A stretch of DNA of 64,000 nucleotides from assembly GCA_020740775.1 (NCBI GenBank), contig JAHEWK010000006.1, forward strand, positions 1,426,001-1,490,000. The letters run 5' to 3'. Positions within the stretch are counted from its first letter, which is position 1, and each line of letters starts with the position of its first letter. Positions 20,601 to 31,764 of this stretch are shown here, piece by piece. Below the pieces are notes generated by a model, which was given only the letters and a program-made list of their open reading frames with translations, had not been told where the DNA came from and made no database searches. The translations under genes were made by a program, and so were the position numbers. The stretch is from Ilyonectria destructans. Taxonomy: Eukaryota > Ascomycota > Sordariomycetes > Hypocreales > Nectriaceae.

Positions 20601-22868
20601 CGTGGTGGACATGCGTAGTACGACAGAACCACACCTCAGAGACTAATCTCGAGATGAACACACTACAATAACTAGTCTGACACAACGTTGACCCTCAATT
20701 CGAACCAAGACAGCCCATACAACTACAAGCTACAACTGCCAACCCAAGCACTAGTGCCATGCGAGCGGTGGCACCCCCGGATCACCGCCGTTTCCTTACC
20801 CTGGCCCCTGCAAGTCGCCTCTTCAACGCTGCGGCGACCCCGAGCTGATCCATCCCCGCCGTGCATCGCCCGACCAGCCGGATGGCAATTGCCTGCAGGC
20901 AACCGGTGTTGCAGCGACATTACTGGTCGTGTTACGCTTTGCGTCAGTACCTGGCTGAAGCAGATCATTGCATCCCTCACAGCTGAACCTCCATCTTGGA
21001 GGAATCACGATCCTCGGCCGCACACCAGAAGAATTGCCCTTCCGTGGTTTCTGCGGACATCCAGCTCAATCGGACGTAACGCTACGCGTGATTCAGTTGC
21101 CCGAGTCCGCGCGTGTTTGTCCGCCGAAGCGAGGTGCCGCGCCGATGCATTAACGCACCTCTCCCAGGTTGCTGGCGTGGTGCCCGAGCCGTCTCAACAC
21201 ATCCCCACCGTGAAGGAGGAGAATAAGCTTAATTCAAGCACTGGCCATTTGGCCTCGGGCTAGCGAGCCTGCGTTCCCCGAACTCCCCGTCATGCCCTCA
21301 TCGCGAACTGCGTACGCGGCCTGGGCAATATTGAAGACATCTCGTCCAACACCAAAAGAGTAGAATAGGGAATACCACGTTGTGTGTCATGAAATGATGT
21401 ACCCATCGACTTCCGAATCTGCAGGACAGACAGGGGGGCCTGAATAACCTGGGTTCCCCGACGAGCCGCGTCCTGTTTGCTCCATTGAAAATGACGTCTT
21501 TTAAAGCTACGCTGATGCAAGTGACAGCCCTGGTCGCTCTAAACACCCCACGTCATTCTGTTTTTTTAGAACATGAGCTTTCTATTGAATACAACTCGCC
21601 CACAAGCCATCCTCTTACTTCTCGTCTTACCTAAATTGACACTTACGTTCCACAGGCATTACGACGCTTGACTTTGAACAGAAAGTCCATCCGACAACTT
21701 CTGGAGTTAGCCTGATGACGTGCTCGTCGCCTTCGCAAGTTTTCGTAATGGATTAATTATATTTCACCTGGGGCGAAAAAGTAACCCCGAGATACGATGA
21801 AGAATGCGGCCGACAATGCCAACGCAAATCCTCAGGAGGAGTCTCTCTCACCAATAATAGCCAGGCGTGTACTCAATATTTCGCCCCGGATGTAATATGC
21901 TCAACGTAAGAATCCACAGCTCGTCGGGGAAGGCGAACCAATCAATCCGCTTGAAGTCATTCTTTCCGCCCCCCATCGTTCGCCCTCGTACCCAGGACCG
22001 TACTGTACATGGTATGTATGTACGTAGTATGTGATCGACAGGCCGGGGCCTAGTTTAGCGGCGCTGGGATTTACGCGGCGATGTGATTTCCGCTGCTTAC
22101 CACCTTCTCTGCCTCTGGGTCGTCGGTGGTCTGCCAGCGCCGGAAGTTCGGCACTTGGCGCGGAGTGTTTTGCGGGACGGATGGGGACGGGTGGAGTGGG
22201 GGGCGGATCCTTCGCCGGCCTGCAGCATGGAGTAGTTGCTCCTGTTACAAGGCAGCCCATGCCCCGATTTGTTAGCTGAGGGCTTCCTCTGTGCGCTCCT
22301 TGGAATTAGGCATCGGACTGGGATGCAGACAAGTGCACCTAACGCTTTGTCGCATGGTTTGCACCCCACCTGTGGAGTCGTGGTTCCTCTTTGGTGGGTG
22401 TAACAACGCAAGGTCGGCTCTTACAAAAGGCCACGGGTGTGTGGGGAGCCTTCTTCGTAGGGTGGTGTTTCGTTTTCGATAGTCCAATTCGACCGCCGGT
22501 GACGCAGTGACCGATGTGGAAGGCGTGCGAGGGGGGCGTCTGCGACCCAAGACTAAGACGACGGATGGGTTCAAGGATGCTGGACCTTGTGCAGGAAAGT
22601 AGGTTCTTTCTCGAGCTTGCTTAAGGTAGACTTGCCATGTCCTTCTTAAACTCTGCCTTTCCCGTTCCAGTCTTTTCTGTGTTTCGGTGTCCGCTCTGAT
22701 ATTTGCCCTGGTTCGAGCGTCTCGTGTCATCCTTCCCGCCTTATTCTTTGGCGTCTTCAATTACGATAGCCTAGACAGGGTTCGGCTTTGAAGTGTGGCG
22801 ATCCCAATTGGCACAGTTACCTTCGAACACCTCCCCCACTCGAAGACAAACACGCGAACGACGCCATC
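17674..22868. other. Gene-poor stretch, 5.2 kb
   Basis: No supported coding gene. The left end should hold the ICE2 promoter and the right end the permease promoter. A tRNA-like, A-tailed relic lies at 19944-20056, described separately. Short open frames occur on both strands (for example near 18930-19340, 20690-21260 and 22270-22760) but lack domains, splice signals and codon bias. A mixed-composition stretch at 21560-21900 may be old decayed sequence. Confidence 0.55.
19944..20056 (+). repeat. tRNA-derived, A-tailed relic (SINE-like)
   Basis: A perfect Pol III B-box/T-loop motif, GGTTCGAATCC, sits at 20021-20031. It is followed by TTCCGCC (20035-20041), which can pair with GGTGGAA at 19982-19988, like a tRNA acceptor stem. 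An A-box-like TGGTAAGCGG lies at 19951-19960. The unit ends in a ten-base A run (20046-20055), as in a retroposed tRNA or SINE. It cannot fold as a normal tRNA: the paired ends enclose only about 60 nt with no D-arm, and the T-stem has mismatches. CGACGACAAC-type repeats flank the A run on both sides. SINE origin is an inference. Confidence 0.4.
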
Positions 22869-24571
22869 ATGTCCGAAAAGTCAGTCAAGTCTGCGCCTGC
22901 GAGCCCTGACCCGGAGCACGCTGAGCCTTCGGTTCCCTACTCCCGCTGGGCCGCCATCTTCGGCGGGAGCGGTGTCAGCATTGGTCCCCGCATCGCAGGC
23001 CTGCCCGACTTCGTCAAGAACGACGTCTCCGACAGCGAGGATACGAGCTCGGCTATTGTCAACAAACAAATAGCGGCCGAGGATGGCTCAGAGATCCAAT
23101 ACCGAACCTGCTCGTGGCAGAAGACCGCCGGCTTGCTCTTCAGCGAGTACATTTGCCTAGCCATTATGAGCTTCCCCTGGTCGTACAGTGTGCTCGGACT
23201 GGTTCCCGGCCTGATTCTGACAGTCGTCGTTGCCGCTACCGTCCTATACACCAGCCTCGTGCTTTGGAAGTTCTGCCTTCGGCACCCCGAGGTGCGCGAC
23301 GTGTGCGACCTTGGCCAGATGCTCTTCTGGGGCAAAGAATGGGCCTGGTGGGGAACAGCTGTGATGTTCATTTTAAACAACACCTTCATTCAGGCGAGTG
23401 AGATGATCTTCGGGTTTCAAATTAGCGTCTAACATCCAAGTAGGCTCTTCACGTGCTTGTTGGTGCCAAGTACCTCAACACCATGACGGAGGCCGACGAC
23501 GTTGGCCATTGCCGCACAGTGGTGTTCTCTGTCGTTGTTACCATCATTTGCTGCATAGCCTCGCTGCCCCGAACCTTTGACATGATGTCCAAACTCGGCA
23601 CGGCCTCAGCCATCTTCACCTTCATCTCCGTCCTTCTCGCCGCCGTCTTCGCGGGCGTTCAGGGCAAGCCGTCCCTGTATGACCCCAGCACCTTGGGCGA
23701 GCCTATCGTCACAGCCTTTCCAGTCAAAGGAACGACCTTTGTCAATGGCATGTCTGCATTTCTAAACATCAGTTACACTTTCATCGGCCAGATTACACTG
23801 CCTAGCTTCATTGCCGAGATGCGAGACCCTCGGTAAATCACCTTATCGTACTCTTAGACAAGAAGGATATTAACACAGTCACAGGGACTTCCCCAAGTCA
23901 CTCTGGGCCTGCACTATTGCCGAGATTTTCGTCTTCAGTATCGTCGGCGCTGTTGTATACGCCTACTCCGGCAATCAGTACGTGACTGCGCCAGCATTTG
24001 GCTCGCTCGACCTGGTTTATAAGAAGGCGGCGTTTTCGTTCATGATTCCGACCATCATTTTCTTGGGGTGTCTGTATGCATCAGTGACTGCGCGCTTCGT
24101 CTTCTTCCGCGTGTTCCGAAACACGAAGCATGTCAACAGCCACACCGTGGTGGGTTGGGGTTCTTGGGCTGGTATCTTGGTGACGACTTGGGTTTTCGCC
24201 TTTATCATCGCTCAAGTTATCCCATTCTTCAATTCTCGTAAGTTTTTCCAGCTTTCACATTCTTCACCATTGATCGGTAGCCTGACACTCACTTCTTAGT
24301 ACTATCCGTCATGTCGTCGCTATTTGACTCCTGGTTCGGCTTCATCTTCTGGGGTGTCGCCTTCTTCCGAATGCGCACTGCGGACAAGCAGGTGGGACGA
24401 AAGCACAGCACCGTGACGGACTGGGCTGGTATCGTGGTCAATGTGTTTTTAATCCTGGTAGGCATCATGTTTCTGACAGTGGGAACATACGCCAGTGTCC
24501 AGGGAATCATCGACCAATTCGAAGCCGGGACGGTGGGAGGTGCGTTCTCGTGCGCTAGCAATGGTATTTAA
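22869..24571 (+). CDS. Mtr-like neutral amino-acid permease (AAAP family)
   Basis: Plasma-membrane amino-acid/proton symporter of the AAAP family, closest in my reading to Neurospora Mtr. Four exons, 22869-23393, 23444-23832, 23885-24237 and 24300-24571, give 512 aa with about eleven hydrophobic helices after a hydrophilic N-terminus of ~100 residues. Helpful motifs: CSWQKTAGLLFSEYICLAIMSFPW, LGQMLFWGKEWAWWGTAVMF, and NISYTFIGQITLPSFIAEMRDP in the middle. The start ATG at 22869 (MSEKSVKS) was chosen; an in-frame ATG at 22788 would add 27 residues with no family character. Intron 1 (23394-23443) uses a GC donor (GCGAGT) with a CTAAC branch and TAG acceptor; introns 2 and 3 are GT-AG. The specific substrate cannot be read from sequence. 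Confidence 0.9.
23394..23443 (+). other. Probable GC-AG intron in the permease gene
   Basis: The exon ends ...TTCATTCAG and the next exon begins GCTCTTCACGTG. Only a donor of GCGAGT keeps the reading frame and restores the conserved FIQALHVLVGAKY segment. A CTAAC branch site lies 13 bases before the TAG acceptor. No GT donor nearby gives the correct phase. Confidence 0.75.
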
Positions 24572-24825
24572 ATGTCGAGGATAGATGGCTCGTTGTATTG
24601 ACACATAATGCGATATCAAGGAGACTGGAATAATTAGTTTCCATCAGGACCGCAAGAATATGATCATGTTCAAGATACCCTTAGATGTGTCAAGTTTTAA
24701 TTCATTTTGGCTGGCAAAATCGTCCCCCGACCCTGATTTAGAAGTTGACGTGGCGGGCTTCCATGGTCGTGGTTATGCCAAATGTTGCTCATGAGTCATG
24801 ACTGGGGTTTGAAGAGCGCGATATC

Positions 24826-25109
24826 ATGCCCTCAAAGGCGTACTCCCTCAAGGTCAGACTAAATGACGAGAAGGGCATAGTCGCCATAAAATTCGATATG
24901 GACTTGGATGTAGACAACGGGTGGCAAGGAATGAAGTTGGGTTAGGCGAGGTGAGTTTGTTCAGCCTCAAGCCGATAGCGCCACCTGCACCTGCCAAGAG
25001 CGCCGAGAAGGGTGTCGGGTGCACGTTCCCACTCTTAAATCCGGCAACCATCGTGAGTCTGGACCTGCCGAATACGCCACACTCACACCCTCCCATTTTT
25101 ATTGATTGA
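24826..25109 (+). pseudogene. Possible relic of a small gene
   Basis: An ATG at 24826 opens a 39-codon frame with strikingly protein-like content (KVRLNDEKGIVAIKFDMDLD) that stops at 24943-24945. A second protein-like frame, offset by +2, runs from about 24921 to a stop at 25107-25109 and includes CTFPLLNPATIVSLDLPN. The two could be one gene broken by an indel, or two exons joined by an intron I cannot place with confidence. No family is recognised. Confidence 0.25.
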
Positions 25110-25289
25110 AGTTGTCAAGTATCGTTACGCAAGTCTACCAATTTGACAGAGACGTAGCGCAGGACTACTTCGTAGGCTGAAGTCACTAGCCTTCTTTCCC
25201 ATCGTGATATCAAACGAGTATTGCTATTCACACACAGGGACAAGCTTCTTAACCTCAGGAAAAGCCAATATACTCAGTATGCACATTGG

Positions 25290-25400
25290 AATTCTTAGAC
25301 CTTAGTTATTAATAAATCCAACTTGATAAAAATAAATATATTAAAAAAGCCATTAGGGAATAGATACTAAGGCTTAGTCTTCTAAAAGTTTATTATGAAG
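25290..25400. repeat. AT-rich patch, possible RIP-degraded sequence
   Basis: About 110 bp dominated by A and T with many TA steps (TTATTAATAAAT, AAATATATTAAAAAAG) inside otherwise GC-rich DNA. TA enrichment is typical of repeat-induced point mutation, but the patch is too short to identify a parent element. Confidence 0.35.
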
Positions 25401-26676
25401 ATGGATAATTATCAGCGGGATTGAGGCATGTAGTTATGTGTGCAAGACGCAATAGGTGTGCGTGCGCGAAGGGCAATTCTCTATCAAATTAGGCATTATC
25501 CTTGGAAGTTGAATGGCAAGATAGAAAGGCTCAGGTTTGCCTTCTCAATAATCGTTCCATCCAATTCATGATCTGATTATGGATGAATTGATTGATAGCG
25601 TCTCCGCTTGTGCGAATCAATGGACCAAGAAGAGTACCGACTTTACCAACAACCCCATCGCAGGTGGAGTACGACAGGGCCGCCCCTGACCGGGAGCCAC
25701 CCCTGGAACCTTTTCAGGAATTTATCAGTCGGCGATCTGTACTAAAAAGACAGATCAACACCATGATTTCAGCAGTAATCCGCTTCCATGTGCACCAATG
25801 GCTGGGGCGCGGGTAATATGCAGTCAATTGAGCATATGGTCCGGGACTAGAGCGAGCCAACGCCCATGAGGCACATCGAAGCGGAACATGGATCCCTAGT
25901 TGTCATGTGAAATTCTTGGCAGGCCACTGAGGGCCTCACACATTCAAATGCAATCGGTCTCGTATCCGTATTCTCTATATATCCGCCATATGTCCTCGCA
26001 AACCAGTATACACGGCTGTAGAAGTCAGCGAAACAACGTGACAAACTCCCAATCTTCATCTACAATTCAACAAAAAAAAGGGTGAAACATGTCCACAAAA
26101 AAGAAGCCCAAACATAGACAGGGGAAATGACTAAAAGAAGCTTCCAACAAATACCGAAAGATCGTATGGAAATCCATGCTGATCCCCGGAACTTGACGAC
26201 TCCGGATGGCACCACTCTCACCACTTGCGCCTCCGCGCCTCCCGCCCTCCTCCGAAAGCTTGGGCGAGATGTGACCACCCGCCGCAGCTGCAGCGTTCAC
26301 AGTGGCCTCTCAGCAGGGTGCAGAGCGCTGCCACGCCGCGTACCCGCCCGCCGCCATTGGCCCACACGCCACTTTGCCCCGCACTTCCCCAAAGGGTTGG
26401 GTCGAGGCTGCCCCAAAGAGCCCCTCAAGCGGTCCCGATCCCCTGAAAGCTGCCCCTAAATTTTCACCGCCTTCCAGGTAACCTCCAATGCCCCTTGTCA
26501 CTAGTCCCTTGTCCCGCCACACTTCAACGACAGCACCGCTTCGTTTTCTGTATTTCAACACCACGCTCGCTCTCGCGCAAACTTGGCTGCCGCGTGTCAT
26601 CTTTCCCCCTCTCTTCTCATTGTTTCATCCGGAAACGCCCTCGTCCAAAGAGACAAGAGAAAAAGAGACACTGACA

Positions 26677-27966
26677 ATGACCTCCCGTGCCTCCACCGTC
26701 ACGTCCAAGGCCAACGGCGACAAGCCGGCGGCTGGCGATGATGCCTCCAAGACCCATGACTTCTTCTGGACCTACACCGAGGAGCCCCATCGCACTCGTC
26801 GTCTTGCCATCATCAAGGCCCACCCTGAGGTTCGTTCCCACGCGCCGCACTCCCCAATTGACACCCTCAAACAGAGCCCCCGCTGACGTTTCTCCCCTCG
26901 GCGCAATAGGTCACCAAGCTCTGTGGCCCCGAGCCGTTGACCAAATGGGTCGTCCTCGGCGTCGTATCCCTCCAAGTCGTCCTCGCTTGCCTCCTCCATG
27001 CGACACCTTTCTGGTCTTGGAAGTTCTGGGCCGTTGCCTACGTCTTTGGTGCGACCGCCAACCAGAACCTCTTCCTCGCCATCCACGAGATCTCGCACAA
27101 CCTGGCCTTTAAGAGCCCCCGCCTTAACCGCCTCATCGCCATCTTTGCCAACCTGCCCATTGGCATTCCCTACAGCGCCTCGTTCCGAGTACGTCTTTCC
27201 ATCGTTTGCTTATATCCTCCGCGGAGGTTGTCTCAAAATACGGCGTTGTCGAGTTATGACATCCTGTTGAATCATTGCTAACTTCTTGACCCTGCAGCCC
27301 TACCACCTGACCCACCACAAGTCCCTCGGCGTCGATGGCCTCGATACCGATCTCCCGACTGCCTTCGAGGCCGTCTTCTTAGACTCCATCCTCGGAAAAG
27401 CCTTCTTCTGCACCTTCCAGATCTTCTTCTACGCCCTCCGCCCCATGGCCGTCTACCGCATCCCCATGACCAAAATCCACCTCCTCAACGTCATCGTCCA
27501 GGTCTCCTTTGACTACGCCCTCATCCGCTTCGCTTCTCCCAACGCCTTCCTCTACCTCCTCGTCTCCTCCTTCCTCGCTGGAAGTCTCCACCCCCTTGCC
27601 GGCCACTTCATCGCCGAGCACTACGTCTACGAGACTGTCAGCCCCTCCCAGATGGACCCCGATAATCGCATCCCCATCCCCGAGACCTTCTCTTACTATG
27701 GTCCCCTGAACTGGTTCACCTACAACGTCGGTCTCCACAACGAGCACCACGACTTCCCCGCCGTTCCCTGGACCCGCCTCCACGCCCTCCGCGACATGGC
27801 CCCTGAGTTCTACAATACCCTACCCCGCCATGAGAGCTGGGTCTACGCCATCTGGCGCTTCATCCTGGACCCCAATGTCGGCATGTCCTGCCGCGTAAAG
27901 CGCAAGGAGGGTGGCCGTATCGTCGGCGGCGCCGTCAACTGGAAGGATTCAGAGATTCAAGCCTAA
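26677..27966 (+). CDS. Sphingolipid delta-4 desaturase (dihydroceramide desaturase, DES1/Dsd1 family)
   Basis: ER membrane di-iron enzyme that puts the delta-4 double bond into dihydroceramide, on the glucosylceramide branch in filamentous fungi. Three exons, 26677-26829, 26910-27188 and 27298-27966, give 366 aa. The N-terminal Lipid_DES signature is present (DFFWTYTEEPHRTRRLAIIKAHPEVTKLCGPEP, residues ~28-59, read across the first intron). The three His boxes are HEISH (110-114), HLTHH (147-151) and HNEHH (291-295). Hydrophobic segments flank boxes 1 and 2. The order, the spacing and the NVGLHNEHHDFP context are diagnostic of this family rather than acyl-CoA or phospholipid desaturases. The introns are 80 and 109 bp, both GT-AG in phase 0. 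The start ATG at 26677 lies in a CAATG context directly before the conserved N-terminus. Confidence 0.95.
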
Positions 27967-28900
27967 ATCTCTTGAGCAAGCGTGAGCCCGAAATGGGAGC
28001 TCATATGCTCACTCGCACGGTCCCCGAGACGGAGGATCGTCATGAAGGAAGTTGGCGTACATTCTGTGTTTTTTAAGTCTTGTATTCAAAGAAAAGCGGG
28101 TGGTCTGTCCGTTGTGGCGGTGTTTTAATGTTACCCCTGGGTGGTTAGTGAGCATGAAGCTGGCAAGAAGGTATTGTAAGGCAAAGTACCATTGGACAGA
28201 ATGTTTCGCGCGTGGCGTTTTTTTAGGTTGGAAGATAGATGACCGTCGTCGGGCAACCTCCCCCTGAATATAGCATGAAGATGATGCCCGGCTTGTTTCC
28301 CGCTCTTGACTATCACAATCTGCCCATCGATGAAGTTCGACACTCAGACCCGCCATGTATAAAGCAGCCGATAATGCAAAGATTCACGATAATAAAAGAC
28401 GCCAAGGTTACCACCTAACACAAGAGCATAACAAAAAGAAGAAAACAAAGCGAAGAAAAAAAAGGCAGCTAGAGTACACACAGGGTCGTGTCGGACAACT
28501 TTCGTCTCCCAGGTTATTCGCCCCATCACCATCAAGGATGTTCAACCATCCTCATTACCCACGATGGCCTTTGCCAAACGTTCTTTAATTTATCCCATCA
28601 TTCACCATTCTTCCCCATCTCCCGTCCCGCCATCTGCGTGCCTACTTGCCTGCCCAGGTCCCTCACATATGAGAATCGCCGATGCGCCCATGCCGCTTCG
28701 AATAAAGCATGTTCATTCAGTCCATGACCTCGTACAAGGATGACCAGCCTGTTTAGGGGCGTTGGTCTTACAGCTTGTTGGAACTTAGTATGGCTTCAAT
28801 CGTATTCATCACCTCCTCGGACCCTGCCACCTATGAGCGTCCTGCCCAAGCTTGGTCGCTTCTCTACAAGGAGCGTTGATTGTGCAGCCACTGTCTCTTT
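27967..28900. other. Convergent intergenic, 934 bp
   Basis: Shared 3' region of the desaturase and the VAP gene. It includes an A-rich tract at about 28425-28470 with AAGAAGAAAACAAAGCGAAGAAAAAAAAGG. No coding region is supported. Confidence 0.5.
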
Positions 28901-30092
28901 CTAGAAGAAGAAGTAGGCGAGCAGGAAGCTAATCAGGCACAAGAGTGCCGCGATCTGTACTGGCACGCCCTCAACAGTCTGTTTCACAGCCTGGTTCATC
29001 TTCGCGACAGGCCTCTTCTCATCGTCCACAGGGGCGGACTTAACATTGCGCTGTCGAAGACCAGTCTCCTTCAGGGAAGCAATCTGAGCCTCAGCCTGAG
29101 CAAGCTTGGCCTTGAGGGCGTCGACTGTCGTTTCAGCGGCGGAGGTGACGGCCGCAGTGGCTTGAGAGATTGTGCTCTTGGCCTCGGACTTCTCCTCAGG
29201 CTCCTCATCATGCACAGGGGTATCTTCGGTAGGGTAGGGCGGAGGAGCGGTGGAGGGGGAAGTCTCGTCGCTGGCGCCGGGAGATGAAAACGCGCGAGGT
29301 ACTTCAGGGGTCTCATTGGCCTGATTGGATACGTGGTCAGCAGTCAAATCCATGCGCCGGAAAGCCGCAGACTTACTCCGTTCGATAGCGAGTTCTTGCT
29401 GGGTGTCACCGCCATAGGACGGCTTGCGCTCTGGTCGTGCTCGGGGTTCGCCGACAACCAGTTGACGCGGATCTTCCTCTCTTGGAGAAGTGCCTTGTCG
29501 GTAGTGTCCAACTTTTGCGATTGTTAGCTTTCACGTGCGACGTATTGGAACAACAGGGCGCGTCTTACCACGTTGGCGATACTAGCAAACTCCTTATCGG
29601 AGGTGATGGGCGCCGACTGAACTAGGAACTTGTCTCGGCATCTCGCGTCCACCGGAGGCTCCGTCTTCATGGCCTGCAGCAGCACTGCATGGCACTTAGT
29701 TGCCTGATCTCGATATCAAGGATACGAAGAAACCTACCAGTGACATCGAAGGCCTTGCCGGGCTCGATGCGGCCCGCATTTGGTCGGACACAATATCTGG
29801 AGAGATCGTCAGGTATCGGGTCTAGGCGGGCGAGAGAGGGGGGGCATACTGTTTCGGCGCAGTAGTTTTAACCTGGGATTGATGTGAGCAGAGCCGTCTA
29901 TCGCGCGAGGATCAGGAAGAGCGCTTACCTTGAAGGCAACCGGGACGGTGTTGGGGTTCTTGATGGTGAGCGTCTGCGCTACCTCGGCAACAAATGGTCC
30001 TACGTTTCGAGTTAGCCTCGCTGTCTCGCGTGCTCAGCGACGGGTGACGTACGTTGGAAGCTCAGCTCGAACGGCTCGATCTCGACCGACAT
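28901..30092 (-). CDS. VAP / Scs2-like ER membrane-contact protein (MSP domain)
   Basis: Tail-anchored ER protein whose MSP domain binds FFAT motifs and tethers the ER to plasma membrane and other organelles. Seven exons, 30092-30053, 29999-29929, 29872-29850, 29796-29738, 29684-29569, 29511-29377 and 29320-28901, give 287 aa. The MSP domain opens with MSVEIEPFELSFQR. Next come TLTIKNPNTVPVAFKVKTTAPKQY and CVRPNAGRIEPGKAFDV, the classic VAP signature with the KT-KxY-CVRPN core. Residues ~185-230 are Pro/Ser/Glu-rich, followed by a short coiled coil (ALKAKLAQAEAQIASLKE). A C-terminal membrane anchor ends in LLAYFFF at the stop. All introns are short GT-AG. Confidence 0.95.
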
Positions 30093-31764
30093 GGCTGCAG
30101 TTTTTGGAGGGGAAGATTCGGGTTCGGTGGTTTGTTGGTGTGCCGCGAGATGCGCCGAGGCGGTGCGGGCGAGATGGACGAGCCGCGGTGGTAAAGGTGG
30201 CAGGCGAGAGGAAACGTGGCCGCGGCGGGTGGCAGGAGGACGACGGCGGGAGAGGAACGGCTCGGGGACGGCGGGCGATGCGCGAAGAGGTCGTGGGCAG
30301 ATGGATTGTGCGGAGGCGCGAGACGGGACAAGTGTCGAGTGGTGAGATTATTAATTTGCGGTGTTGAAGTAGAAAAGATGGCGTTGCTGTGGTCTGGCTC
30401 CGTCACGACGTAATTGCTGGTGCTGGGGGAGCCAAGTTGGTTGCCTTCTCCCGTTCGTTGCTGGAGAGGGCACGGACCACCTCCATCAAACCACCCTCCT
30501 CCACCCCCGGTGGCGCCCACCACAAACCAAAACCTGCCAAGTTGGCGGCGAGCAGCCCGCCAGACATCACGACATGCGTGCAGCACCGAAACCCGCAGAA
30601 TCACACACTTACTCACGCCTACGACTCAATTTTGCCCTGCATATCTCCGACCGCCCTCTACTCTAAAGTGTGCTGTCCGTTTTCTTGCTTTTTCCGCCCC
30701 TGTCGTCACCGGCAACCACCCGACCAGGTTTCGTGTCTCTGCGGCTCCAGCCCGCCGGTCATCACCTCCCGTCGCCTTGACCAGGGGTTGCCAAGGCTGA
30801 CCTATTATTAATATCCCGGCGTCCAGGGACTGACAAAAACACCATTACACCAGCAAAACAGCTGCGTCCAGGGTTTGTCAAACGAGCCCCTTGTTATCCA
30901 GGGCGCCAGCCTGCAACAAAGGTGCAGCGCGCCCTCGATGGGCGTGCGACGGTTCTACAGTAGCTGGGAGATTGGACGAAAGCTTGTGATTCCGAATTCC
31001 GAGGCTAGTGACTCGAGTTAGAGGACCACATTGATCGGCGGATCGGGTCGTAAGCGGTACCAAATGTGCAGTTCAGAAAACCACCACCAGTGACGTAGTA
31101 GACGAGAATAAAGACTCCAGACATGGCAATGATGGGACGTCAATTGAGAGTATTCCCCGTTAGCCAATGCGCACACGACCACTTCTATCGAGACCGTAAG
31201 ATTTAGCTTTAGCTATGGATCTAGCATGGGGGCGACTCGAGAAGGCAAGCCGCAGATCCATTAAAGAAATGTATGACAGCATTAAGTTTCACGAACAAAA
31301 AGTACATATTTGTAAAAGGCATTAATTTTCACATAGACTAATAAGCTGACAGTGCCTTGATCATGCATTTTGTGCGCAAAGCCGTAATCAATCTCACAAC
31401 CTGCTTAGACGATGCATATCGTAGGCAGCTGGTGGTTAGCCGTGGTAATTCCGGCACCACTAGCACGTCACTGAGGCAGCTGCTAAATGACGTCTCTTGC
31501 TAGGCACATTTGCTAGGCACAAGTCATCCTAAGCTCTGCCTTGTACGTACACGCACACTCACGGGCTGGACCGAATTCAAGACTCCCAGATTCGTCATTT
31601 TTCTCGGCGAGGTTCGTATTTTTTCGGAATTGAAGAGAAGGTCGCCGAGACCGCCTTGGGATACCCGCATCAACCAGATACCACCGTGTAGCCTCACTGC
31701 CCCTCACTCGCCTCAACCCCACCATCAACATCAACCAACAGCCACCAACATCCACACCGCCAAG
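30093..31764. promoter_or_regulatory. Divergent promoter region between VAP and UBX genes
   Basis: About 1.7 kb separates the two start codons. A GCGTCCAGGG...TTGTCAAA-like motif occurs twice near 30816 and 30863. The part around 31190-31420 is AT-richer. No gene is supported; the open frames near 30060-30620 are GC-driven and lack domains. Confidence 0.45.

Larger units (their letters stand above)
24572..26676. other. Intergenic, 2.1 kb
   Basis: 3' flank of the permease and promoter of the desaturase. It contains a possible gene relic at 24826-25109 and an AT-rich patch at 25290-25400, described separately. The last 200 bp before the desaturase ATG are C/T-rich, as for an active fungal promoter. 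Confidence 0.5.

Noticed and set aside
22272..22760. A 162-codon minus-strand frame upstream of the permease
   Set aside because: Lies in the permease promoter, basic low-complexity translation, no domain.
26677..30092. A lipid gene cluster made of the desaturase and VAP, with ICE2 farther left
   Set aside because: Functions are loosely related through the ER, but unrelated genes and long gaps intervene; nothing suggests co-regulation.
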